A stretch of DNA of 6,623 nucleotides, taken from the NCBI GenBank assembly GCA_016210435.1, contig JACQUF010000382.1, forward strand, positions 1-6,623, in the 5' to 3' direction. Shown here piece by piece: positions 1 through 5,814 of the stretch (the stretch's first letter is position 1; each line of letters starts with the position of its first letter). The notes below the pieces were generated by a model that was given only the letters and a program-made list of their open reading frames with translations, searched no databases and was not told the origin of the DNA. Position numbers and translations under genes: made by a program. Source of the stretch: Chloroflexota bacterium. Lineage in GTDB: Bacteria > Chloroflexota > Dehalococcoidia > Lucifugimonadales > Lucifugimonadaceae.

Positions 1-1077
1 CCCGAGCGAGTGCCCGATCATCGACTTCGTCGAGCTGATCGGGACACCCCTGGCGTGCTCGCCGAACACCAGCTTGATCGCCTTCGTCTCGGCGGCATCG
101 TTGAGCGGCGTCGAGGTGCCGTGGGCGTTGATGTAATCGATGTCGCCCGGGGTCAGCCCAGCGTCCTCGATCGCCCATTTCATGGCTCGCGCCGCGCCGG
201 ACCCGTCCTCAGGCGGCTGGACCAGATGGAACGCATCGGAAGACGCTCCGTATCCGATGACTTCGCCGTAGATGCGTGCTCCACGGGCCCTCGCGTGCTC
301 TTCGCTTTCGAGAATCAGGACCGCGGCGCCTTCGGACGGTGCAAAGCCGTCCCGTTTAGCGTCGAAGGGCCTGCTTGCGTGCTCCGGGTCGTCGTTACGC
401 CGAGTAAGTGCCTGGATCGTGCAGAACCCCCCCAGCCCAAGCTGGCAGATACCTGCCTCCGTGCCACCGGCTATGACGACGTCCGCGACGCCCCGGCGGA
501 TGACCTGGACGGCCTCTCCAATCGCCTGCGTTCCGGCCGCACATGCCGTAATCGTCGTGTTTGTGAAACCGGTTGCGCCGAAGACCCGCGAGACGTTCGC
601 CGCAGCCATGTTCGGCAGGATCATCGGAATGAAGAACGGGCTTATGCGCATCCCGCCCTTCGCAACCAGAGTCCGGGACTGGTCTTCGGTCTCCGGGAAG
701 CCGCCGATGCCGGTCCCCAGCAGAACCGCGACGCGGCTGCGATCTTCGGCAGCCATGTCGAGTTTGGAGTCGGCAAGCGCCTGCGCCGCGGCGCCAACGG
801 CGAGGTACGAGAACCGCGCCATGCGCCTGGCCTCTTTGCGGTCGACATAAAGGGTCGGATCGTAGCCGCGGACCTCGCCGCCTATCTTGGTCGGGTAATC
901 CGTCGTGTCGACGATGGTCAACGGTGCGATGCCAGACTTGCCGGCTTTGAGGCCATCCCAGAACTCAGCAACGCTATTGCCCAGCGGCGTAAGCGCGCCG
1001 AGGCCCGTAACGACCACGCGTGTTTTCGAGTTGGAAGCTGGCAACCCCTCGTCGTGCCTCCATCCTGTCCGTCTCAC
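1..1077 (-). CDS. fabF: Beta-ketoacyl-ACP synthase II (FabF), 3' end cut by the window
   Basis: FabF condenses malonyl-ACP with a growing acyl-ACP in cytoplasmic type II fatty-acid synthesis. The reverse strand reads [15 protein letters not shown] near the start. All four catalytic positions follow: the nucleophile Cys179 in TACAAGTQ, His319 in [11 protein letters not shown], Lys351 in SSTKSMIGH and His356. The spacing of 140, 32 and 5 residues matches E. coli FabF (C163, H303, K335, H340). The window ends just after GHSLG, so about 55 C-terminal residues are missing. GTG at 1077 was chosen because AAGGGG (1083-1088) sits 5 bases upstream. A TTG at 1044 would give an N-terminus closer to the family norm ([11 protein letters not shown]), with GGAGG 12 bases upstream, so the start is uncertain. 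The gene begins 17 bases after the folC stop, implying a shared transcript. The family call is very secure; FabB-type or polyketide synthases are less likely given the full FabF-like motif set. Confidence 0.95.
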   Translation of the reverse strand, partial: MRRTGWRHDEGLPASNSKTRVVVTGLGALTPLGNSVAEFWDGLKAGKSGIAPLTIVDTTDYPTKIGGEVRGYDPTLYVDRKEARRMARFSYLAVGAAAQALADSKLDMAAEDRSRVAVLLGTGIGGFPETEDQSRTLVAKGGMRISPFFIPMILPNMAAANVSRVFGATGFTNTTITACAAGTQAIGEAVQVIRRGVADVVIAGGTEAGICQLGLGGFCTIQALTRRNDDPEHASRPFDAKRDGFAPSEGAAVLILESEEHARARGARIYGEVIGYGASSDAFHLVQPPEDGSGAARAMKWAIEDAGLTPGDIDYINAHGTSTPLNDAAETKAIKLVFGEHARGVPISSTKSMIGHSLG

Positions 1078-1094
1078 CGATGCCCCTTACGAGC

Positions 1095-2399
1095 TTACAC
1101 TCCAGGCGCCGTGATGGTCGGCATCATGTCACCCTTGAGCGTCGAATACAGCTCCGGTCTGATGCCTCGCACCTTCTCGATCACTTCCGCGGCGACGAAC
1201 AAGGAACCCGCGGCCAGGATTATGTCTGCTCCCTCGGCCATCGCCTGGGCCGCCATCAATGCCGCCTCGGTATTAGGCGCAACCGCCGTCACGTCCAGGC
1301 CTGCCGATCTCAGGGCGCCGGCCAGTTCGACAGGATCGATCGCCTTCGGATGCCTGGTCCGTGTGGCTACGACAAGCGGCTTCAATGATTCGAGTTTCCT
1401 GGCCGTCTCGACAGGTTCATGGCCCCGGGTCGCGCCGTAGACCAGCAATACCTTGCCGCGCTGCGGAAACCTGCTCAGGAACGTCGCAAGCAGCGCCTCA
1501 GCCGAATCCGCGTTGTGCGCGCCGTCGACGACCACCAGCGGATTCGTGCCTGCAAGGATCTGGAAGCGGCCCGGCCACCGGGTGGAAGCAAGGCCCAGTT
1601 CGACGGCTATCGGACGGAGCCCAACTCCATGCCCGTTGAGCATTTCGAGAGACGCGATCGCCGTGCGAGCGTTGTCGGCCTGGTGGGGCCCAAGCAGCGG
1701 GAGGTCTACCTCGTAGCGCGCGAAGGCCGTCCGCACGCTGAACCGCTGGCGGTCACCGACAACCTCCGGGTCCCCTTCCAGCGCGGTAGCTTCGAGCGCG
1801 TCAATCGCATCGACTCCGAGCCTTCGGGCGGTCCCGACTATTACTGCCCTGCCTTCGGGGACTTGGCGACCGAATACAACTGGTGCGCCTGGCTTGATGA
1901 TCCCGGCCTTTTCAGCCGCGATCGCGGGGATCGTGTCCCCGAGGATCGCGACATGATCCAGCCCTACCGGGGTGATGACGGCAAGCTGGGGCCGGACAAG
2001 GTTCGTCGCGTCAAGCCGTCCACCGAGACCGACCTCGATCACCTGAAAGCCGGCGCCGGAGCCGCGGAAGTGCTCGAACGCCATGGCGGTGAGGAGCTCA
2101 AATACCGTGACGGTCCCGCGGTCGCCGTAACTGGCGACGGTCTCGACGTGCCGCCACAGGTCCTGGATGAGGCCTGCGAACTGGTCTTCGGCGATCAACT
2201 GGCCGTCGACCTGGATCCGTTCCCGGAATGTGTGAAGGTGCGGTGACGTGTAGAGGCCCGTCTTCACCCCGTGCGCGGCCAGCGCGGCGGCAATCATGGC
2301 GCATGTGCTGCCCTTGCCCTTCGTGCCGGCCACGTGAACCGTCGGTACCGCGAGATGTGGGTCGCCCATGAGCGAGAGCAGGGTTTCCATGCGCCTCAC
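1095..2399 (-). CDS. folC: Bifunctional folylpolyglutamate synthase / dihydrofolate synthase (FolC)
   Basis: FolC uses ATP to ligate glutamate to dihydropteroate (making dihydrofolate) and to extend polyglutamate tails on folates, retaining them in the cytoplasm. It belongs to the Mur-ligase superfamily. In the 434-residue frame from GTG 2399, the ATP loop is AGTKGKGS at about 24-31, with Lys where Asn is usual. TSPHL follows at 51-55, FELLTA at 100-105, EVGLGGRLDATN at 122-133, and TPVGLDH with AAEKAGIIK at 143-169. The C-terminal-domain motif DGAHNADS lies near 290. The protein is short at the N-terminus: family members carry some 40-50 residues before the P-loop, here only 24. The missing part is encoded in frame upstream to about 2486 (TYQSAVERLL, then ADFERKARANEPPDFH) but has no ATG, GTG or TTG. 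AGGAG at 2497-2501 suggests that translation really starts near 2486. Whether it has both activities cannot be judged from sequence. Confidence 0.95.
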   Translation of the reverse strand: MRRMETLLSLMGDPHLAVPTVHVAGTKGKGSTCAMIAAALAAHGVKTGLYTSPHLHTFRERIQVDGQLIAEDQFAGLIQDLWRHVETVASYGDRGTVTVFELLTAMAFEHFRGSGAGFQVIEVGLGGRLDATNLVRPQLAVITPVGLDHVAILGDTIPAIAAEKAGIIKPGAPVVFGRQVPEGRAVIVGTARRLGVDAIDALEATALEGDPEVVGDRQRFSVRTAFARYEVDLPLLGPHQADNARTAIASLEMLNGHGVGLRPIAVELGLASTRWPGRFQILAGTNPLVVVDGAHNADSAEALLATFLSRFPQRGKVLLVYGATRGHEPVETARKLESLKPLVVATRTRHPKAIDPVELAGALRSAGLDVTAVAPNTEAALMAAQAMAEGADIILAAGSLFVAAEVIEKVRGIRPELYSTLKGDMMPTITAPGV

Positions 2400-2496
2400 A
2401 TGGAAGTCGGGTGGCTCGTTCGCGCGCGCCTTGCGTTCGAAGTCAGCCAGGGTGAGCAGACGTTCGACGGCGGACTGGTAGGTAACCGTTCGGATG

Positions 2497-2501
2497 CTCC
2501 T
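2497..2501 (-). promoter_or_regulatory. Shine-Dalgarno AGGAG for an extended folC start
   Basis: On the minus strand AGGAG is followed after 7 bases by ACG (2489) and after 10 bases by GTT (2486), where FolC-like coding sequence begins. It lies at the end of an unusually AT-rich stretch (about 2502-2520, beginning TATTCAATTCTT on the minus strand) that could hold a folC promoter. No comparable ribosome site precedes GTG 2399. Its role is inferred from position. Confidence 0.5.
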
Positions 2502-2526
2502 GAAAGGTAAGAATTGAATACGGAAT

Positions 2527-2556
2527 CACGCCCGTAGAGAGGGGCGTCAGGGCGTG
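2527..2556 (-). terminator. Hairpin downstream of the dehydrogenase gene, possible terminator or attenuator
   Basis: CACGCCC and GGGCGTG form a perfect 7-bp inverted repeat with a 16-base loop, starting 4 bases after the dehydrogenase stop on the minus strand. On that strand the sequence after the stem (ATTCCGTATTCAATTCTT) is T-rich but has no clean T-run, so efficient intrinsic termination is doubtful. One arm can instead pair with a second GGGCGT (2542-2547) inside the loop, giving a competing 6-bp stem. Confidence 0.4.
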
Positions 2557-2560
2557 CATC

Positions 2561-3508
2561 TCAATGGTTCCGGATGTGCCGAGGCATGCTTCCGAGCATG
2601 ATCCGCAGGGCATCCAGGTAAGTCACCTTGTGAACGTAGTCAATATTGCCACGCAGCGGGCGGGGCTTGAAGTGAAATTCCCTCTCGACTACGCCCGGTT
2701 TTGCGGCGTTGTTCATGCGCAGGGCGCGCAGCATGCCGGTCGTCACCGGAGGTGACCTCATCGCGAGCGACATCGCCGCGACTGTTGGCGTCATCAGGAA
2801 CATCGGGACCGAAACCTTGAGCCGCCGCTTGCCCATGGCCTGTACGACGACGTCGACGATATCGCGGTAAGCGTAGATATCAGGACCGCCGGCCTCGATC
2901 GTTCGGCCCGCCAGTGAGGGGTCGTCGAGCGCGCGTACGCAGGCCTCCGCGGCATCTCGTACATCGAATGGTTGGAATTTCGACTTGCCTGAGCCCGGGA
3001 TAGGAACGACGGGTCCGAGGCGGACGAGCGCGGCGATCACGTTGAAGAATTCGTCTCCCTCGCCGAAAAGAGAGGAGAACCGGAGGACCGTAGTTGGCAC
3101 GCCGCTCGCCCGTGCCGCCTCCTCCCCGCCCCACCTGGAAGCGAAATACGGGTCCGCGCTTCTAGGGGCGGCCCCTATCACGCTCACGAAGACGGACCGC
3201 CTGACTCCAGTGACGGCCGCCGCGGAATAGACGTTTCGCGCGCCCTCGACGTTGACGGCCCGAAAGGTTGCGCCCCCGCGCTCCCGGATGATCGCGACCA
3301 GATGAATCAGCTGTTGCACATCTTCGAAGGCGCGATTGAGCGCATCGGCGTCCCGTGTGTCGGCGTAGGCAATCTCCGGCGCGTACGGTTCGACGACCCT
3401 TGCCTGCTCACGCCGGCGAAGCAGGACCCGGACTGGTCGGCCTCGCTTCTGAAGGGCGGCCAGGATGCGCCGTCCCAGGAATCCTGCACCACCGGTGACG
3501 AGGATCAC
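2561..3508 (-). CDS. NAD(P)-binding atypical short-chain dehydrogenase/epimerase, NDUFA9-like
   Basis: This 315-residue protein is a Rossmann-fold member of the extended/atypical SDR superfamily. TGGAGFLG at 5-12 is the dinucleotide-binding glycine motif, with the ADTRD segment at 49-53, HLVAIIRE at 69-76 and VNVEGARN at 85-92. Ser109 fits the catalytic serine. In the YxxxK position the protein reads Y121-FAS-R125, so the usual lysine is arginine. LRFSSLFGEGDEF and FQPFDVRDAAEA follow, as in NDUFA9-like and NAD-dependent epimerase/dehydratase proteins. Such bacterial proteins have been linked to quinone or sugar-nucleotide chemistry, but the substrate cannot be read here. The open frame runs upstream to 3613, but GTG 3508 was chosen because GGAGGAGG (3513-3520) lies 4 bases before it and the Rossmann motif starts there. 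No signal peptide or clear membrane segment is seen. Confidence 0.88.
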   Translation of the reverse strand: MILVTGGAGFLGRRILAALQKRGRPVRVLLRRREQARVVEPYAPEIAYADTRDADALNRAFEDVQQLIHLVAIIRERGGATFRAVNVEGARNVYSAAAVTGVRRSVFVSVIGAAPRSADPYFASRWGGEEAARASGVPTTVLRFSSLFGEGDEFFNVIAALVRLGPVVPIPGSGKSKFQPFDVRDAAEACVRALDDPSLAGRTIEAGGPDIYAYRDIVDVVVQAMGKRRLKVSVPMFLMTPTVAAMSLAMRSPPVTTGMLRALRMNNAAKPGVVEREFHFKPRPLRGNIDYVHKVTYLDALRIMLGSMPRHIRNH

Positions 3509-3512
3509 TGTG

Positions 3513-3520
3513 CCTCCTCC
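3513..3520 (-). promoter_or_regulatory. Strong Shine-Dalgarno GGAGGAGG fixing the dehydrogenase start
   Basis: GGAGGAGG on the minus strand ends 4 bases before GTG 3508. It is the strongest ribosome site in the window and argues against the longer reading that begins at 3613 inside the divergent gene. Confidence 0.8.
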
Positions 3521-3541
3521 AGAATGATCGTACAGCGAGCC

Positions 3542-3547
3542 TACAAT
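3542..3547 (+). promoter_or_regulatory. Candidate -10 element TACAAT for a leaderless HEAT-repeat gene
   Basis: TACAAT ends 6 bases before ATG 3554, so transcription starting at the usual distance would begin at or next to the start codon. No Shine-Dalgarno sequence precedes that ATG, which agrees with a leaderless mRNA. No convincing -35 hexamer is seen at 16-18 bases upstream. Confidence 0.45.
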
Positions 3548-3553
3548 TGGCCC

Positions 3554-4528
3554 ATGGGGCTGGAAGAGTTTCTGGCAAAGCTGCCGGACCGTGACAGGCC
3601 GGTACCCTACCACGTGCTCGCGGAGCTGTCCGCGGTCTCCGACGACGATGCCCGGCGGCTCAGTGAGATCTGGGCTGCGTGGGACTCTTCATACCTTCGC
3701 CAGATTTTCAAGCGCCTCGCGTCGCTCGCCGAGGACAACGCTCTTTACGAGTTCGATTCCGTATTCCAGGCGGGCCTGAAGAACAAGGACGCCGGCGTGC
3801 GGGCGATCTCAGTAACAGGACTTTCGGAGAGCTCCGATCGCCGGTTGCCGCAGCGGCTGGCCCAGATGCTCGTCGAAGACCCTTCCGAGGAGGTGAGGGT
3901 CGCCGCGGCGATGGGGCTCGCACGCTTTGCCCTGGCGGCCTGTGAGGGCAAACTGATTCGCCGCGACTATGACCGGATACGGGACGCGCTCATGATGGCG
4001 CTCAACCGGAAGGACGAGACGAGGGACGTCAGGCGCCGCGCGATCGAGGCCTTCGGCGTTTTTCCACTCGACCTAACCGAGCCTTTCATCCTGAAGGCCT
4101 ATCAGAGTGGCGACCGGGCCTTGCAGCAGAGCGCGCTGTACGCGATGGGCAAGAGCGGCAACCGCCGATGGCTGCCCGAAATAACGACTTCGCTGGCGAG
4201 CGAGAGCGCGGCCGTGCGGTACGAAGCAGTTACCGCGCTCGGGCTGATTGGCGAGGAGGGCGATATCGAATTACTGGTCGGCGCCCTCGAGGATGACGAC
4301 CTCCAGGTGCGGGCGTCAGCGCTGATCGCCCTGGGCAGGATGGGTGGCGCGGCCGCCAGGCGGATACTCACCCGCGAGGCCAGAAACAAGAACCCCGCGA
4401 TTGCTGAGGCGGCTCAAGAGGGGCTCGAGGAGTTCGACATGGGCGATCCGCTTTTCGGGGACCAGCCCGGAGTACTGGGGATCGTGCCGGAAGAGCCTCA
4501 CGAGGGAAACGGCCGCGGCAAGCTCTAG
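3554..4528 (+). CDS. HEAT-repeat protein of unknown specific function
   Basis: The 324-residue product is a soluble alpha-helical repeat protein resembling the PBS-lyase-type HEAT repeats found in many bacteria, usually as protein-interaction scaffolds. About six or seven repeats of roughly 30 residues run from about 68 to 294. The clearest are VRVAAAMGLARF (114-125), VRRRAIEAFGVF (159-170), VRYEAVTALGLIG (221-233) and VRASALIALGRMG (252-264). The first 66 residues look helical but not repeat-like. The last 28 are acidic and rich in glycine and proline, probably disordered. No signal peptide, membrane segment or catalytic motif is visible. ATG 3554 was chosen over the in-frame ATG 3524 because TACAAT at 3542-3547 would place transcription start at it. 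Longer frames from 3302 overlap the divergent dehydrogenase. Its stop abuts that of the convergent kinase gene. A phycobilin lyase function is not implied. Confidence 0.85.
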   Translation: MGLEEFLAKLPDRDRPVPYHVLAELSAVSDDDARRLSEIWAAWDSSYLRQIFKRLASLAEDNALYEFDSVFQAGLKNKDAGVRAISVTGLSESSDRRLPQRLAQMLVEDPSEEVRVAAAMGLARFALAACEGKLIRRDYDRIRDALMMALNRKDETRDVRRRAIEAFGVFPLDLTEPFILKAYQSGDRALQQSALYAMGKSGNRRWLPEITTSLASESAAVRYEAVTALGLIGEEGDIELLVGALEDDDLQVRASALIALGRMGGAAARRILTREARNKNPAIAEAAQEGLEEFDMGDPLFGDQPGVLGIVPEEPHEGNGRGKL

Positions 4529-5509
4529 TCAGGATTCTACGTGTGCGAAGGCAATCGCGGCAGCCCCCAGGAGGCTTACCTCGTCTCCCAGGTGCGACAC
4601 GGCGAGCGGGGCCTTTTCGCGATATCGGAGCAGGGCGGATTTCCGGACGGCTGCGTCGAGATCGGCCCAGTAGGGCCGGTACCCGTCGGCCCCCACGCTG
4701 CCACCTACGATCAGGATCTCCGGCGAGAACGTATTCAGGAGGCCGCCCAGGACCTGGCCGAGCGCGCCGATACCTCGCTGAATGAGGTCCAGCGCCAGTT
4801 GATCGCCCTGCGCCGCAGCTTCAAACACCATGCGGCCGTTGATTCGTGACGGATCCCCCTCACTCAGTTTCAGCAGCAAGCTTCGGGCACCCGCGGCGAT
4901 CCGTTTCCGGGCCTCGTTCGCCATGCCTTCGCCGGATGCGATCACCTCGACGCAGCCCCGGCAGCCGCCATTGCAGGACGGGCCGTCGGGTTCGACCACG
5001 ATGTGGCCGACCTCGCCCGCGAGACCCTTCACACCGACCACGGGGCGCCCGTCAACGATGATCCCTCCCCCGATACCGGTCGATACCGTCACATAGATCA
5101 CGTTCTTCATTCCGCGTGCGGCGCCCCAGCGCATCTCGGCGATCGCAGCCACCCGCGCGTCATGCCCGATCACGACCGGGACATCGAACGCCCGCTCGAG
5201 CGCCGGCCGCATGGTCTTCCGGTCCCAGCCATGGAGGTTCGGCGGGTTGTAATAGACCCCTGTTTCGGGATCGATCGGACCCGCGCTCGACACGCCGACC
5301 GCGACGACGTCCGATGCGGCGACCCCGCGCACCGAATCGCGCAGGATCCCGATGAACCTCTCGGTCGCCCGGGGGAACCCTTCGGCGGGCTCAGTGGGCG
5401 TGCTGGTCTTTGCCAGGATGTTCCCGTCCTGATCGACCAGCGCCGCGCGCATCTGTGTGCCGCCGATATCGCCGGATACCGCGTACCGTGTACGAGCATT
5501 CTTCTTCAC
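4529..5509 (-). CDS. ROK-family sugar kinase, probably glucokinase-like
   Basis: The 326-residue protein has the length of a ROK kinase, which transfers phosphate from ATP to glucose, mannose, fructose or an N-acetylated hexosamine in the cytoplasm. There is no N-terminal helix-turn-helix, so it is not a ROK repressor. GDIGGTQMR (13-21) is the phosphate-1 loop, and SSAGPID (74-80) and GHDARVAAIAE (115-125) hold the sugar site, with Asp117 as probable catalytic base. STGIGGGII (143-151) is the second phosphate loop, and EVGH (166-169) supplies a zinc-binding His. The ROK cysteine signature reads C179-NGG-C183-RG-C186-V-E188: the second cysteine is two places later than in the consensus CxCGxxGCxE. 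The common Asn after the catalytic D-A pair is Arg119. GTG 5509 has no ribosome site, but TAAAAT lies 7 bases upstream, suggesting a leaderless message. Substrate specificity cannot be fixed from sequence. Confidence 0.92.
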   Translation of the reverse strand: MKKNARTRYAVSGDIGGTQMRAALVDQDGNILAKTSTPTEPAEGFPRATERFIGILRDSVRGVAASDVVAVGVSSAGPIDPETGVYYNPPNLHGWDRKTMRPALERAFDVPVVIGHDARVAAIAEMRWGAARGMKNVIYVTVSTGIGGGIIVDGRPVVGVKGLAGEVGHIVVEPDGPSCNGGCRGCVEVIASGEGMANEARKRIAAGARSLLLKLSEGDPSRINGRMVFEAAAQGDQLALDLIQRGIGALGQVLGGLLNTFSPEILIVGGSVGADGYRPYWADLDAAVRKSALLRYREKAPLAVSHLGDEVSLLGAAAIAFAHVES

Positions 5510-5516
5510 GGCGCGG

Positions 5517-5522
5517 ATTTTA
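5517..5522 (-). promoter_or_regulatory. Candidate -10 element TAAAAT for a leaderless ROK kinase gene
   Basis: On the minus strand TAAAAT is followed after 7 bases (CCGCGCC) by GTG 5509. Transcription would start at about the first base of the start codon. There is no Shine-Dalgarno sequence and no clear -35 box at normal spacing. The arrangement matches that upstream of the HEAT-repeat gene. Confidence 0.45.
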
Positions 5523-5527
5523 GTCCC

Positions 5528-5539
5528 GCCTGGCCAGGC
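5528..5539. repeat. Perfect 12-bp palindrome GCCTGGCCAGGC, candidate operator
   Basis: The sequence equals its own reverse complement and ends 5 bases upstream of the TAAAAT element of the ROK kinase gene, where a repressor or activator could act. Its core TGGCCAGG recurs once, at 5723-5730, near the other promoter of this region. No known regulator's consensus was recognised. Confidence 0.45.
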
Positions 5540-5545
5540 AACGTT

Positions 5546-5560
5546 GGATCGACCCGATCC
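5546..5560. repeat. Inverted repeat GGATCG-ACC-CGATCC
   Basis: Perfect 6-bp arms are separated by 3 bases, about 24 bases upstream of the ROK kinase -10 candidate. It could be a second operator half-site pair in the same promoter. GATC-rich short inverted repeats also arise by chance in GC-rich DNA. Confidence 0.35.
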
Positions 5561-5703
5561 TCGCTACGGATTGCATGGGTGATTCGCCAGAACCAGGGCC
5601 GTTCCCGCCGGAATTCTGCGTGGTCAGCTGTTGTGTCGTCGAAAACCGCCTGGTTCGCCGGTCCAACACGATGCAAAGTAACAGGAAAGTCACCAAAGCC
5701 AGG

Positions 5704-5712
5704 TGCTATCAT
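5704..5712 (+). promoter_or_regulatory. Candidate extended -10 promoter TGCTATCAT for the cNMP-like gene
   Basis: TATCAT is preceded by TGC, giving the TGn extended -10 form, which can work without a strong -35; none is seen at 5684-5689. Transcription would begin near 5719, leaving a leader of about 95 bases before ATG 5815. Confidence 0.4.
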
Positions 5713-5803
5713 GGGTGAACCTTGGCCAGGGCGTCGTTTTTCGAATCGGACACGCCGCGCGACTTGAGGAGGCGCCGCAAATATCGTCCGGTAACTAGCC
5801 GGT

Positions 5804-5808
5804 GGGGG
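5804..5808 (+). promoter_or_regulatory. G-rich ribosome site before the cNMP-like gene
   Basis: GGGGG followed by TAAACC precedes ATG 5815 by 6 bases. It can pair imperfectly with the CCUCC end of 16S rRNA, and it marks this ATG as the start. Confidence 0.5.
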
Positions 5809-5814
5809 TAAACC

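Larger units (their letters stand above)
5510..5814. other. Divergent intergenic regulatory region
   Basis: These 305 bases separate the start of the ROK kinase (minus) from the start of the membrane cNMP-like gene (plus). They hold a candidate -10 for each side, a perfect 12-bp palindrome, a 6-3-6 inverted repeat, and a second related TGGCCAGG site. I see no convincing gene or structured RNA in them. The region is less uniformly GC-rich than the flanking genes. Confidence 0.6.

Noticed and set aside
10..1440. 476-codon plus-strand open frame opposite fabF and the end of folC
   Set aside because: It is antisense to two confidently identified genes. Its translation is rich in Arg, Asp and Pro without family motifs, as expected of a shadow frame in GC-rich DNA.
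1419..2246. 275-codon plus-strand open frame opposite folC
   Set aside because: It lies wholly antisense to FolC and has no recognisable motifs or ribosome site.
3524..3529. TACGAT on the minus strand as -10 of the dehydrogenase gene
   Set aside because: Transcription would start inside the GGAGGAGG ribosome site and remove part of it, so the real promoter is probably elsewhere.
3302..3553. 84-residue N-terminal extension of the HEAT-repeat protein
   Set aside because: It is antisense to the start of the dehydrogenase and is not repeat-like; ATG 3554 with its -10 element explains the start better.
3509..3613. 35-residue N-terminal extension of the dehydrogenase
   Set aside because: The Rossmann motif begins right after GTG 3508, which has the strongest ribosome site in the window.
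5721..5743. Possible terminator: CCTTGGCCAGGG stem followed by TTTTT
   Set aside because: The stem is only 4 bp with a G-U pair, the T-run starts 5 bases later, and no plus-strand gene lies upstream to end here.
5003..5767. 254-codon plus-strand open frame running from the kinase gene into the intergenic region
   Set aside because: Most of it is antisense to the ROK kinase. The part beyond 5510 has no domain pattern.
5711..5767. Short 18-codon leader-peptide-like frame (MGEPWPGRRF...) before the cNMP-like gene
   Set aside because: There is no ribosome site, its ATG overlaps the candidate -10, and no regulatory codon run is present.
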